A stretch of DNA of 64,000 bases from Bacillota bacterium (GCA_023415775.1 JAEZJM010000021.1:186001-250000); one strand, 5' to 3'; shown: positions 6,619-15,375, counted from the first letter of the stretch. Made by a program: numbers and translations. Notes: generated from the letters alone by a model not told the origin.

Positions 6619-7506
6619 ATGGAAGGTTACGTAAACGAGTTTATTCAATATCTTGCGGTGGAACGGGGGCTGGCCCAAAACACCCTGGAGTCGTACGGCC
6701 GCGACCTCCGGCAGTTCCAGACATACCTCCACAACGGACAACTTGACTTCATAAAGGACTCGAGCCGCAGCACCATTCTCGCCTACCTGAACAACCTGCA
6801 GACCAAGGGCAGGGCTGTTTCGACAATTTCCCGCAATCTCGCCGCCATCAAATCCTTCTACCAGTATCTCGTGCGGGAGCGCTATCTCGAAAAGGACCCC
6901 GCCGCCCATCTTGAGTCGCCCAAGCTCGAGAAAAAGCTGCCCAAGATCCTCACCATCTCCGAGGTGGAGGAACTGCTCAAGCAGCCCAACACCTTCCTGC
7001 CCACCGGCCTGAGGGACAAAGCGATGCTGGAGCTCCTCTACGCTACCGGCATCAGGGTTTCCGAGCTCATTTCCCTCAATATCTCCGACATAAACCTGGA
7101 CATGGGGTACATCAAGTGCTACGGCAAGGGCGCCAAGGAGCGGATCGTGCCACTCGGCTCCATCGCCGCCAAGTGTGTGCAGGAGTACATCGGCAAAGGC
7201 CGTCCCAAGCTCGTCCGTACATACGAAGAAGCCGCCCTGTTCGTCAACCACCACGGCAACAGGCTGACCAGACAGGGCTTCTGGAAGATAATCAAGAAAT
7301 ACGCCCAGGAAGCCACCATCAATAAGGAGATCACCCCGCACACTCTGCGGCACTCCTTCGCCACCCACCTGCTGGAAAACGGCGCCGACCTGCGCTCGGT
7401 ACAGGAAATGCTCGGCCACGCCGACATTTCCACCACCCAGATCTATACCCACGTCACCAAGAACCGCCTCAAAGAAGTGTATGACAAGGCTCACCCCCGC
7501 GCATGA
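6619..7506 (+). CDS. xerD: Tyrosine recombinase XerD
   Basis: 295 residues from ATG 6619 (AAGGTGA 5 nt upstream); GTG 6610 is an alternative. The N-terminal SAM-like core-binding domain covers about residues 1-85. The catalytic domain carries the Arg in ATGIRVSEL, HTLRHSFATHLL (His and Arg), the GHADIS His and the nucleophile Tyr in TTQIYTHVT. Length matches XerD of Bacillus (296). It resolves chromosome dimers at dif together with XerC and FtsK/SpoIIIE. The gene is followed within 32 bp by deoB, as in Bacillus (xerD-drm). The sigma-H-like promoter upstream suggests extra expression at sporulation onset. Confidence 0.93.
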   Translation: MEGYVNEFIQYLAVERGLAQNTLESYGRDLRQFQTYLHNGQLDFIKDSSRSTILAYLNNLQTKGRAVSTISRNLAAIKSFYQYLVRERYLEKDPAAHLESPKLEKKLPKILTISEVEELLKQPNTFLPTGLRDKAMLELLYATGIRVSELISLNISDINLDMGYIKCYGKGAKERIVPLGSIAAKCVQEYIGKGRPKLVRTYEEAALFVNHHGNRLTRQGFWKIIKKYAQEATINKEITPHTLRHSFATHLLENGADLRSVQEMLGHADISTTQIYTHVTKNRLKEVYDKAHPRA

Positions 7507-7537
7507 TAGCATCAAAACCTGAGGTGGAGAGATAGCA

Positions 7538-8713
7538 TTGTTTACACGCATCATCATCGTCGTGATGGACAGTGTCGGCGCGGGCGCGTTGCCCGACGCC
7601 GCAGAATACGGTGACCTCGGGGCCGATACCCTGGGTAACATAGCCCGCTGCCACGGCGGGCTTTTTTTGCCGACATTGGCTTCGCTCGGCCTGGGCTGCA
7701 TAAGGCCGCTGGACGGCGTGGCCCCTGCCCTCCGGCCGCTGGCCAGCTACGGCCGGATGGCCGAAGTTTCCAAAGGCAAAGACACCACCACCGGCCACTG
7801 GGAAATGGCCGGCTGCCCGCTTTTCCAGGCCTTTCCCGTCTACCCGCACGGCTTCCCGACTGACGTAGTAGCAAAAATCACCGCTCTTACCGGTAGGCCG
7901 GTCATCGGCAACAAAGCCGCCTCCGGCACCGAGATCATCGCCGAACTCGGCGAAGAGCATCTGCGCACAGGCGCGCTGATCGTCTATACTTCTGCCGACA
8001 GCGTCCTCCAGATTGCCGCCCACGAAGACGTCGTCCCGGTGGACAAGCTCGGGGCCATTGCCCGCCTGGTGAGGGAAGAGGTCTGCGTAGGCGAACACGC
8101 CGTCGGCCGGGTCATCATCCGCCCCTTCGTCGGCGCCCCCGGCCGCTTCGTGCGCACCGCCAACCGCCACGACTTCAGCCTTGTGCCGCCTGCGCCCACC
8201 GTCCTCGACCGCCTGCAGGCCGCCGGGCTCATGAGCGTCGGCGTCGGCAAAATCGGCGACATCTTCGCCGGCCGCGGCCTGACTTCCTCATACCCCACCA
8301 AGTCCAACGACCACGGCATGGCAACCCTCGAAGCCCTGGTGCGTCAAGAGCGCCGCGCCGGCCTCATCTTCGCCAACCTGGTCGAATTCGACAGCGCCTA
8401 CGGCCACCGCAACGACTGCCGCGGCTACGCCCGCGCTCTCGAAAGGCTGGACGGGCAGCTCGCCCTCCTCCTGCCGCAGCTTACCGACAGTGACCTGCTG
8501 GTCATCACCGCCGACCACGGCTGCGACCCGACGGTCGCCGGCACCGACCACACCCGCGAATACGTTCCGCTTCTCGCCTACGCCCCCGGCCGTTTCGGCC
8601 GCGACCTTGGCGTGCGTGCCACCTTCGCCGATCTCGCGGCGACAGTGGCGGAAAATTTCGCCCTTGAGCCTCTGCCCTATGGCATGAGTTTCCTCGGCGA
8701 GCTAACGGGGTGA
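7538..8713 (+). CDS. deoB: Phosphopentomutase
   Basis: 391 residues from TTG 7538, with GGTGGAGAGA upstream. The alkaline phosphatase superfamily metal site is visible in IIIVVMDSVGAGALPDA at the N terminus and in VITADHGCDPTVAGTDHTRE near residue 325. The phospho-acceptor Thr lies in KGKDTTTGHWEM (about residue 85). It interconverts ribose 1-phosphate and ribose 5-phosphate (also deoxyribose forms), linking nucleoside phosphorolysis to central metabolism. It sits between xerD and pdp, the next step in nucleoside salvage. Confidence 0.96.
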   Translation: MFTRIIIVVMDSVGAGALPDAAEYGDLGADTLGNIARCHGGLFLPTLASLGLGCIRPLDGVAPALRPLASYGRMAEVSKGKDTTTGHWEMAGCPLFQAFPVYPHGFPTDVVAKITALTGRPVIGNKAASGTEIIAELGEEHLRTGALIVYTSADSVLQIAAHEDVVPVDKLGAIARLVREEVCVGEHAVGRVIIRPFVGAPGRFVRTANRHDFSLVPPAPTVLDRLQAAGLMSVGVGKIGDIFAGRGLTSSYPTKSNDHGMATLEALVRQERRAGLIFANLVEFDSAYGHRNDCRGYARALERLDGQLALLLPQLTDSDLLVITADHGCDPTVAGTDHTREYVPLLAYAPGRFGRDLGVRATFADLAATVAENFALEPLPYGMSFLGELTG

Positions 8714-8721
8714 CGAATATA

Positions 8722-10050
8722 ATGCGCATCGTCGACATCATCATCGACAAACGCGACGGCCGCGAACTGACCGCCGCGGAAATAGACGAACTTATCGGCT
8801 TATACACCGCCGATGGGATACCGGACTACCAGATGGCCGCCTTCCTGATGGCTGTCTTCTTCCGCGGCATGACTGCCGCCGAAACCGCAGCCCTCACGCT
8901 CGCCATGGCCAAATCCGGGGCTATGGTCGACCTCGGCGCCGTTCCCGGCGTCAAGGTCGACAAACACAGCACCGGCGGCGTGGCCGACACAACCACCCTC
9001 GTGCTCGCGCCCCTGGTGGCGGCGGCCGGTGTCCCGGTGGCGAAAATGTCCGGCCGCGGGCTAGGCTTCTCCGGCGGCACCATCGACAAACTCGAGGCCA
9101 TCCCCGGTTTCCGCACCGCCCTAAGCAGCGAGGAATTCCTTGCCAACCTCGGTCGCATCGGCGTGGCCATCACCGGCCAGACTGAGGGCATCGCCCCCGC
9201 CGACGGCAAGCTTTACGCCCTCCGCGACGTTACCGCCACCATCGAAAGCATACCCCTCATCGCCTCGTCGATCATGAGCAAAAAGATCGCCGCCGGCGCC
9301 GATAAAATCCTCCTTGACGTCAAAACCGGCAGCGGCGCCTTCATGAAGACGCCTGAGCAGGCCTTCCGGCTCGCGGAGACGATGGTCGGCATCGGGTCGC
9401 TGGTAGGCCGCGAAACCATGGCCGTCATCTCGACCATGCACGAGCCCCTCGGCCTGGCGGTCGGCAACAGCCTGGAGGTCGCCGAGGCCATCGATATCCT
9501 GGCCGGCACCGGCGGCTCCCCCGAACTGCGCGAAGTCTGCCTGACCCTCGGAGCCCACATGCTCGTGATGGCCGGAAAGTCAGCCGATTTTGCCGCCGGC
9601 TACAGCGAACTCGCCGCGCTGCTCGACAGCAAGGCGGGTCTGGCGAAATTCGCCGCCCTCGTGGCCGCCCAGGGCGGCAACCCCGACATCATCGCCAACC
9701 GCGCCCTCCTGCCGCTGGCCGCCGTCCGCCACACCGTCGCCTGCCCGGCGGACGGCTTCGTGCACTCCATCGACGCCGCCCGCATCGGCTACGCCGCCAT
9801 GATCCTCGGCGCCGGCCGCGAGTACAAGGGCCAGCAGATCGACCTCGGCGCAGGGCTCATCATGCACTGCCGCATCGGCGACACACTGGCGAAAGGCCAG
9901 CCGCTCGCCACTCTCTACACCGCCGAACCCGCCAAGCTCACGACCGCTGCGGACGCCGTTGCCGCCGCCGTCGCCATCGGGCTGGAAAAAGCCGCCAGAC
10001 CGAAGCTCATCCTCGGCGCAGTTACCGCCGCCGGCATCGACCTGGGCTAA
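8722..10050 (+). CDS. pdp: Pyrimidine-nucleoside phosphorylase
   Basis: 442 residues from ATG 8722 (GGGGTGA 8 nt upstream; a GTG at 8710 overlaps the deoB stop). The N terminus MRIVDIIIDKRDGRELT, the phosphate-binding KVDKHSTGGVADTTTLV and KMSGRGLGFSGGTIDK, and LLDVKTGSGAFM identify the thymidine/pyrimidine-nucleoside phosphorylase family. The C-terminal beta domain is present. It cleaves uridine, thymidine or deoxyuridine with phosphate; the sugar phosphate passes to DeoB upstream. The four-base closeness to deoB suggests co-translation. Confidence 0.94.
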   Translation: MRIVDIIIDKRDGRELTAAEIDELIGLYTADGIPDYQMAAFLMAVFFRGMTAAETAALTLAMAKSGAMVDLGAVPGVKVDKHSTGGVADTTTLVLAPLVAAAGVPVAKMSGRGLGFSGGTIDKLEAIPGFRTALSSEEFLANLGRIGVAITGQTEGIAPADGKLYALRDVTATIESIPLIASSIMSKKIAAGADKILLDVKTGSGAFMKTPEQAFRLAETMVGIGSLVGRETMAVISTMHEPLGLAVGNSLEVAEAIDILAGTGGSPELREVCLTLGAHMLVMAGKSADFAAGYSELAALLDSKAGLAKFAALVAAQGGNPDIIANRALLPLAAVRHTVACPADGFVHSIDAARIGYAAMILGAGREYKGQQIDLGAGLIMHCRIGDTLAKGQPLATLYTAEPAKLTTAADAVAAAVAIGLEKAARPKLILGAVTAAGIDLG

Positions 10051-10074
10051 GACAAAACTAACAGCGCGTACCGA

Positions 10075-10102
10075 AGCCGTCGCCCGATAGCGGCGGCTTT
10101 TC
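10075..10102 (+). terminator. Intrinsic terminator of the xerD-deoB-pdp operon
   Basis: A 9-bp stem (10075-10083 with 10090-10098, one T-G pair) is followed by TTTCT, 25 bp after the pdp stop. Confidence 0.75.
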
Positions 10103-10220
10103 TGTTGCCCGGTAAGGAAAAGGCGCGCGATAATCCGCGGCCATCCGGTTATCCTAAAAGGGGAATAGGATTGTCGTGCACCAAGTAAAAAACGCAGACA
10201 ACTGCCGGAGGCTAAACGGC

Positions 10221-11846
10221 ATGTCCCCAAGGCGGTCGGGCCAGGCTATCCTCAAAGGCACGCTCGTACTCACGGCGGCCGGCATAATCGTGAAAATCAT
10301 CGGGTCGCTCAACTGGGTCATCCTCTCGCGCGTCCTCGGCGGCGAGGGAATGGGGCTGTACCAGATGGCCTACCCGATATACCTGCTGGCGCTGAGCGTC
10401 TCCTCCGCCGGCATCCCCGTGGCCGTGTCGATCATCACCGCCGAACGCGTCGCCGCGCTGGACTACCGGGGAGCGAGACGCGTTTTCCGGGTTGCGGCCT
10501 GGCTGCTGGCGGCGACCGGCGCCCTCTTCAGCCTGCTGATGTATTTCGGCGCCTCCTGGCTGGTCGAGGAGCGCTACATCCGCGACGCCAGGGCCTACTA
10601 CTCGCTCGTTGCCCTCTCGCCCGCGATCTTCCTCGTTACCCTTCTCGCCGCCTTTCGCGGCTATCTTCAGGGCTGGCGGCTAATGACCCCCACCGCCCTG
10701 TCCCAGGTCGGCGAACAACTGCTCAGAGTCGTCACCATGCTGGTCTTCGCCACCTTCCTCGCGCCCAGGGGCGTTGAATACGCCGCTGCCGGCGCCACAT
10801 TCGGGGCGGCTCCCGGGGCGCTTGCCGGCCTGCTGGTCATGCTCTTCTTCTGCTGGCGGCACCGTGTGCGGCTGTCGCGGGATGCGGCCGCGCCAAGCCC
10901 TGCACCGGTCACTCCGGCAGCCGGGATAATACGCCGCATCCTCGGCCTGTCGCTGCCGATATCCGCCGCCAGCATCATGCTGCCCGTAGTCGCCAACCTC
11001 GATCTGCTCATCGTGCCCCGGAGGCTGGAGGCGGCCGGCTACTCCGTGGCGGCCGCGACGGAACAGTTCGGCTACCTTACCGGCATGGCCGTGCCGCTCG
11101 CCGGCCTCGCCACCGTTCTGACCGGCGCCCTCGCCACCAGCATCGTCCCGGCGATCTCCGAAGCCTGCGCCCGCGGCGACCGCGAGCGGCTGTATAGGCG
11201 CACCGCCGCAGGTTTCCGTCTCGCCAACCTCATCACCTTACCGGCCGCCGTGGGCGTCTATATCCTTGCCGAGCCGCTTACCGCCATGCTCTATCACGCC
11301 CCTGAAGCTGCGCCGGCGGTCGAAACACTCGCCTGCAGCATCTTCTTCCTCGGCATCCACCAGGTATCAACCGCGATCCTCCAGGGCATGGGGCGCACCA
11401 TCATCCCCGCAGCGAGCATGCTTCTCGCAGCCGCCGTCAAGGTCGGCCTGAACTGGACGCTGACCGCCGTACCCAGCCTGGGTATCACCGGCGCCGCCTG
11501 GGCCACCGTTGCCGACACCGTCCTGGCGGCGCTGCTCAACATGTACTTTATCAGGCGGCACACCGGCTTCAGCCTTGATCGCGGGGCGCTGCTCAAAAGT
11601 GCCTTTTCGGCCGCGGTCATGGGTGCGGCCGTATTCGGCGCCTACCGTTTCATAGCCGCGGCGGCCCATAGCAACACACTCGCCACCGCGGTCGCCATCG
11701 GCTTCGGCATCGGCGTTTACGGCCTCTCAATGCTGTCAGTCGGGGGGATCAAGGCCAGGGACATAAAGATGGTGCCGCTGGCCGGCGAATTTATGCTGAA
11801 AATTCTCGTTGCCTTCCGCCTGCTGAAGCACAATAGCGCCGGCTGA
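10221..11846 (+). CDS. spoVB: SpoVB-like polysaccharide/lipid flippase
   Basis: 541 residues from ATG 10221 (GGAGG 9 nt upstream); an in-frame GTG at 10176 would add 15 residues. About 14 hydrophobic segments fit the MOP/PST flippase fold (MurJ/SpoVB/RfbX). The N terminus ILKGTLVLTAAGIIVKIIGSL and GGEGMGLYQMAYPIYLLAL are typical of the SpoVB group. In Bacillus SpoVB is needed for spore cortex formation, probably flipping peptidoglycan precursor. Its position before dacF and spoIIA supports a sporulation role. Paralogues of this family are common, so the exact SpoVB assignment is less certain than the family. Confidence 0.75.
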   Translation: MSPRRSGQAILKGTLVLTAAGIIVKIIGSLNWVILSRVLGGEGMGLYQMAYPIYLLALSVSSAGIPVAVSIITAERVAALDYRGARRVFRVAAWLLAATGALFSLLMYFGASWLVEERYIRDARAYYSLVALSPAIFLVTLLAAFRGYLQGWRLMTPTALSQVGEQLLRVVTMLVFATFLAPRGVEYAAAGATFGAAPGALAGLLVMLFFCWRHRVRLSRDAAAPSPAPVTPAAGIIRRILGLSLPISAASIMLPVVANLDLLIVPRRLEAAGYSVAAATEQFGYLTGMAVPLAGLATVLTGALATSIVPAISEACARGDRERLYRRTAAGFRLANLITLPAAVGVYILAEPLTAMLYHAPEAAPAVETLACSIFFLGIHQVSTAILQGMGRTIIPAASMLLAAAVKVGLNWTLTAVPSLGITGAAWATVADTVLAALLNMYFIRRHTGFSLDRGALLKSAFSAAVMGAAVFGAYRFIAAAAHSNTLATAVAIGFGIGVYGLSMLSVGGIKARDIKMVPLAGEFMLKILVAFRLLKHNSAG

Positions 11847-11933
11847 CGGCGACCGATGCTTTCAATTACCAAGTGTAAGCGCTTTTTCTCCTGGACACGC
11901 TAAAAACAAAAGCGGAAAAGGGGTGTTCATTCA

Positions 11934-13112
11934 ATGAGGCGACTGCGCCCTGCGGCCCTTTTGATCCTCCTGCTGTTCTTCGTTGCCATCATCCTCGCGC
12001 CATCTCTGGCGGCGGCCGCTCCCGCGCCCAAGGCTCCGGTCCGTGCTCCGCTGGAAACCACGGCGGCATCGGCCATCCTTATGGACGGCAACGGCAACAT
12101 TCTCTACGAGAAAGACCCCCACAAACAACTGCCGCCGGCGAGCGTAACCAAAGTCATGACCTTATTGTTAGCTATCGAAGCCATCGAGCAAGGGCGTCTT
12201 AAACTCTCCGACCAGATTTACACAAGCGAAAACGCCTGGCGGCAGGGAGGCTCGCAGATCTGGTTAGAGCCCGGTGAAGCCATGGCGGCCAAAGAAATCC
12301 TCACCGCCGTGGCGGTCGTGAGCGCCAACGACGCGGCCGTCGCCCTGATGGAACACATCTACGGCAGCGAGTCGGCCGCCGTCGACGCCATGAACCGCCG
12401 GGCCGAGGAACTCGGCCTCCAGAACACCCGCTTCATCAACGTCAACGGCCTGCCGGCCGCCGGCCATTACATGAGTGCGCACGACACCGCCGTCATCGCC
12501 GCCGCCGCCGTCAAGCACCCTCTCTACATGGAACTATGCGGCATCAAGGAATACTGGCTGCGGGACGGCAAGAACTGGCTGGTGAACACCAACAAGCTGC
12601 TATGGTGGTATAAAGGCGGCGACGGCCTCAAAACCGGCTGGACGGAAGACGCAAAATACTGCTTCGCCGGCACCGCCAAACGCGACAACCTCCGCCTGAT
12701 CGCCGTCGTCTTCGCCACCCCCGAGCCACGGTCTCATCTGCGCGAAAGCATGAAGATCATGGACTGGGGCTTCGCAAACTATGCCGCTGTGCCGGTCGTC
12801 GACAAGGGAGCGGTCGTCGAGCGGCTTAGGGTCAGCAAAGGAACGGAGCGCGAAGTGCCCCTGGTGGCCAAAGACGACCTCAATCTCACGTTGCCCAAAG
12901 GACAGCAGAAAAATCTCCAGAAGAAGGTCCTCAGCGACGGCAGCCTTAAGGCGCCGGTGGAGGCTGGGCAGAAATGCGGCGAACTGGTCGTGCTGAAAGA
13001 CGGCAAAGAGATCGGCAAGGTCGATCTTGTCGCCGAAAAAGCGGTTGCCAAAGCCGGTTTCTTCCGTATAATGCATGATATGATCGGCACCCTATTCAGT
13101 TTGACTAAATAA
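11934..13112 (+). CDS. dacF: D-alanyl-D-alanine carboxypeptidase DacF
   Basis: 392 residues (Bacillus DacF 389). A signal peptide (about residues 1-30, ending AAAAP) is followed by an S11 peptidase domain. It shows the SxxK motif in PPASVTKVMTLLL, SxN in VSANDAAVAL and KTG in DGLKTGWTEDAKY. A C-terminal PBP5-type beta domain and an amphipathic end follow. It trims the terminal D-Ala of stem peptides and adjusts cross-linking of spore peptidoglycan. dacF immediately before spoIIAA is the classical arrangement, but here a strong terminator and a separate sigma-H-like promoter divide the two. Confidence 0.94.
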   Translation: MRRLRPAALLILLLFFVAIILAPSLAAAAPAPKAPVRAPLETTAASAILMDGNGNILYEKDPHKQLPPASVTKVMTLLLAIEAIEQGRLKLSDQIYTSENAWRQGGSQIWLEPGEAMAAKEILTAVAVVSANDAAVALMEHIYGSESAAVDAMNRRAEELGLQNTRFINVNGLPAAGHYMSAHDTAVIAAAAVKHPLYMELCGIKEYWLRDGKNWLVNTNKLLWWYKGGDGLKTGWTEDAKYCFAGTAKRDNLRLIAVVFATPEPRSHLRESMKIMDWGFANYAAVPVVDKGAVVERLRVSKGTEREVPLVAKDDLNLTLPKGQQKNLQKKVLSDGSLKAPVEAGQKCGELVVLKDGKEIGKVDLVAEKAVAKAGFFRIMHDMIGTLFSLTK

Positions 13113-13118
13113 TCCCCG

Positions 13119-13148
13119 ATGCGGGCCAAGAGCCCGCTTCTTTTTTTT
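13119..13148 (+). terminator. Intrinsic terminator between dacF and spoIIAA
   Basis: GCGGGC (13121-13126) and GCCCGC (13132-13137) form a stem with a CAAGA loop, followed by TTC and eight T. It separates dacF from the spoIIA operon. Confidence 0.88.
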
Positions 13149-13181
13149 GTAACCTCCCGCTGCGGCAAAGTCGCAACTCTA

Positions 13182-13210
13182 GCAGGAAAAATTTTCCTTA
13201 TGGCGAAATA
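13182..13210 (+). promoter_or_regulatory. Sigma-H-type promoter of the spoIIA operon
   Basis: GCAGGAAAA (13182-13190) matches the -35 consensus fully. After 11 nt, GGCGAAATA (13202-13210) matches RnnGAATww with one mismatch. A degenerate 0A box (AGTCGCA) lies about 15 bp upstream. In Bacillus spoIIA is driven by sigma-H and Spo0A-P. Confidence 0.6.
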
Positions 13211-13244
13211 TAAATATAAATGTGGGCATGCGGGAGGTAGTAAA

Positions 13245-13580
13245 TTGAATATCAGCACTCAAGTCAAACAAGGCATCCTCGTAGTAAGGGTAGAAGGAGA
13301 ACTCGATATGCACGTGGCCGACGAGTTCCGGCAGAAGATCGACGAAGCACTCGAGACTGACGGCGTCCGCCACGTTATCCTCAGTCTCAAAGGGGTCACC
13401 TTTGTCGACAGCTCGGGACTGGGCGCCATCCTCGGCCGCTATAAGAAGATCAACGCCAACGGCGGCCTGCTGCTGGCGGCCAACATCAGGCCCCAGGTAG
13501 CGAGGGTATTCGAACTGTCGGGGCTGCTGAAGATAATCAGGACGTTCGGCACTGAGGCCGAAGCCCTGAATAGTCTGTGA
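13245..13580 (+). CDS. spoIIAA: Anti-anti-sigma factor SpoIIAA
   Basis: 111 residues from TTG 13245, chosen because GGGAGG lies 7 nt upstream; longer in-frame extensions would run into the promoter. It is a STAS domain: residues GELDMHVADEFR and LKGVTFVDSSGLGAILGRYK, the latter with the phosphorylated Ser (VDSSG, about residue 57). Unphosphorylated SpoIIAA binds SpoIIAB and frees sigma-F in the forespore; SpoIIE dephosphorylates it. It is the first gene of the spoIIAA-AB-sigF operon, 11 bp before spoIIAB. Confidence 0.95.
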   Translation: MNISTQVKQGILVVRVEGELDMHVADEFRQKIDEALETDGVRHVILSLKGVTFVDSSGLGAILGRYKKINANGGLLLAANIRPQVARVFELSGLLKIIRTFGTEAEALNSL

Positions 13581-13591
13581 GGAGGACAACC

Positions 13592-14023
13592 ATGGCGAGC
13601 AAGAACAACATAAAAATGACGTTCCCCAGCAGCAGCGAAAACGTCGGCATAGCCCGGGTAACCGCCGCCGCCTTTGCCGCGCAGCTCGACCTCACCCTAA
13701 ACGATATCGAGGAAATAAAAGTCGCCGTATCGGAAGCGATAACCAACGCCGTCATCCACGGCTACGGGGACAAAGAGGGCGAGATCGAATTCACCCTCGC
13801 GCTCGACGGCGACCGGCTGGAGTTCATCGTTACCGACCGCGGCAAAGGCATCGCCGACGTCGAGCAAGCCAGGCAGCCGTCCTTCTCCACCGACCCCGAG
13901 CGGATGGGTCTGGGGTTTGTTTTTATGGAATCGTTCATGGACGAACTGATCGTTGAATCCGCCGTCGACAAAGGCACGACCGTCACGATGGTAAAAAGAG
14001 TAGCCGCCCCGCCGGCTCATTAG
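13592..14023 (+). CDS. spoIIAB: Anti-sigma-F factor and kinase SpoIIAB
   Basis: 143 residues from ATG 13592, with GAGGAGG upstream overlapping the spoIIAA stop. It is a GHKL ATPase: N box in VSEAITNAVIHGY, G1 box in DRGKGIADVE and G2 box in ERMGLGFVFMESF. It binds sigma-F with ATP and phosphorylates SpoIIAA on serine. It lies between its two partners. Confidence 0.96.
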   Translation: MASKNNIKMTFPSSSENVGIARVTAAAFAAQLDLTLNDIEEIKVAVSEAITNAVIHGYGDKEGEIEFTLALDGDRLEFIVTDRGKGIADVEQARQPSFSTDPERMGLGFVFMESFMDELIVESAVDKGTTVTMVKRVAAPPAH

Positions 14024-14033
14024 GCAGGCGCCT

Positions 14034-14765
14034 ATGCTTGGCGACGAGGAAATCGGCGTGTTGCTGGCTAAGGCCCGGGAAGGCAGCAGCAACGCCAAAG
14101 AACAGATCATCGAAAGAAACCTCAACCTTGTACGCAGCATCGTCCATCGCTTCACCGGCCGCGGGTACGAATGGGACGATCTCTTCCAGATAGGCTGCAT
14201 CGGACTGATCAAAGCGATCGAGCGCTTCGACCCGGTCTTCAGCGTCAAATTTTCCACCTACGCCGTGCCGATGATAATCGGCGAAATCCGCCGCTTCATC
14301 CGCGACGACAGCCCGGTCAAGGTCAGCCGGCCGCTCAAAGAACTCGCCTACCGGGTCCACCGGGCCCAGGAGAAACTGCAGGGCAGCCTTGGCCGCGAAC
14401 CGACGATCGGCGAGGTTGCCGAAGAACTTACCCTTTCTCCCCAGGAAATCGCCGAAGCCCTCGAAGCCGTTCAGCCGCTTGCGTCGCTCTACGACCAGAC
14501 ATACTTCGAAGACGGCGACCCCCTCCACCGCATGGATCAGATCGGGTGCGACCCCGGCCACGACGTCGCCGCCATCGACAACCTTGCGCTGAGGGAAATA
14601 CTGTCCCGATTGCCGCCGCGCGAGCGTCTGGTCATCAAACTGAGATTCTTCGAAGACAAAACCCAGACGGAAATAGCCCGCCTCATCGGCCTCTCCCAGG
14701 TGCAGGTGTCGCGGATAGAAAAACAGGCACTACGATTAATAAAAGATTATCTTCAGACCTCCTGA
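14034..14765 (+). CDS. sigF: RNA polymerase sigma-F factor
   Basis: 243 residues. Region 2 shows RNLNLVRSIVHRFTGRGYEWDDLFQIGCIGLIKAIERFD and FSTYAVPMIIGEIRRFIRDD. Region 3 shows KELAYRVHRAQEKL, and region 4 the LPPRERLVIKLRFFEDKTQTEIA helix-turn-helix. Sigma-F is the first compartment-specific sigma factor, active in the forespore. The usual third gene of the operon. A terminator hairpin overlaps its stop codon. Confidence 0.96.
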   Translation: MLGDEEIGVLLAKAREGSSNAKEQIIERNLNLVRSIVHRFTGRGYEWDDLFQIGCIGLIKAIERFDPVFSVKFSTYAVPMIIGEIRRFIRDDSPVKVSRPLKELAYRVHRAQEKLQGSLGREPTIGEVAEELTLSPQEIAEALEAVQPLASLYDQTYFEDGDPLHRMDQIGCDPGHDVAAIDNLALREILSRLPPRERLVIKLRFFEDKTQTEIARLIGLSQVQVSRIEKQALRLIKDYLQTS

Positions 14766-14788
14766 TCTTCGGGGTCTTATTTTTTTTT
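14755..14788 (+). terminator. Intrinsic terminator of the spoIIA operon
   Basis: A 7-bp stem (14755-14761 with 14771-14777, one T-G pair) enclosing the sigF stop codon is followed by TATTTTTTTTT. Confidence 0.75.
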
Positions 14789-14824
14789 GCCGGCTGCGGC
14801 ATACTAACGGCAGAGGTGAAGAAG

Positions 14825-15079
14825 ATGATTAGCGCCAAGCGCTGGTGGGTCGCCCTGCTGATGGTGTCACTGCTCACAGCCGGGGGCGTGGCCGCCTGGG
14901 TATACTACATTCATCCTTCCCCCAGGGCACCCGTGCGGGCCCGCCAGGTCATGGCGGCGGAATCTGACGCTTTTAACGCCCGCGTGTCCCTAAACCAACA
15001 AACATTGTGGCATAAAACGGCGAAATCGGCGCAGACTATGAACCGTAGCACACAATCAATAAGCAAGGAGGCAAAATAA
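14825..15079 (+). CDS. Small single-pass membrane protein, unknown
   Basis: 84 residues from ATG 14825, with GAGGTG about 6 nt upstream. A short basic start (MISAKRW) is followed by one hydrophobic segment (about residues 8-29). The remaining ~55 residues are polar, rich in Ser, Gln, Lys and Ala, with no cysteine or known motif; they would be outside the cell or in the intermembrane space. It lies after the sigF terminator, and its stop overlaps the dodecin start (TAATG), so the two are probably translationally coupled. No family recognised. Confidence 0.6.
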   Translation: MISAKRWWVALLMVSLLTAGGVAAWVYYIHPSPRAPVRARQVMAAESDAFNARVSLNQQTLWHKTAKSAQTMNRSTQSISKEAK

Positions 15080-15279
15080 TGGGTGTCGTAAAAGTCATTG
15101 AACTCGTCGGCACTTCCCGCCAGAACTGGACTGACGCCGTCGATAACGCCGTCGGAGAGGCGTCGAAAACCATCGACGACATACTGGGCGTCGAAGTGAC
15201 AAATTTCACCGCCAATATCGACAACGGCCGCATCGCCGAATACAAAGCCGACGTCAAGATCGCTTTCCACGTCCACTAA
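15079..15279 (+). CDS. Dodecin (flavin-binding dodecamer)
   Basis: 66 residues, full length for dodecin. MGVVKVIELVGTS, the helix NWTDAVDNAVGEASKTI and the strand pair VEVTNFTANIDNG...YKADVKIAFHV are characteristic. The flavin-stacking Trp is at residue 17 (NWTDAV). Dodecins form hollow dodecamers that store or buffer riboflavin/FMN/FAD or CoA. AAGGAGG precedes the ATG. It sits between sigF and the spoVA operon, downstream of a small membrane protein and before its own terminator. Confidence 0.9.
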   Translation: MGVVKVIELVGTSRQNWTDAVDNAVGEASKTIDDILGVEVTNFTANIDNGRIAEYKADVKIAFHVH

Positions 15280-15290
15280 CCGCATACCTG

Positions 15291-15320
15291 AAGGGTGCCG
15301 CAAGGCACCCTTTCGTTTTT
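15291..15320 (+). terminator. Intrinsic terminator of the dodecin gene
   Basis: A perfect 9-bp stem (15291-15299 with 15304-15312) with a GCAA tetraloop is followed by TCGTTTTT. Confidence 0.9.
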
Positions 15321-15375
15321 GCGGCGCGCATTAATTAGCCGGTTGTCGGCAAGAATAAAGGCGGAGGTGGGCGAA

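Noticed and set aside
11874..11887. cre-like sequence TGTAAGCGCTTTTT before dacF
   Set aside because: The second half does not match the CcpA consensus and a catabolite control of dacF has no support here.
14171..14824. Upstream extension of the small membrane protein frame into sigF
   Set aside because: It is an out-of-frame reading of sigF, Arg/Pro-rich, and the ribosome site supports ATG 14825.
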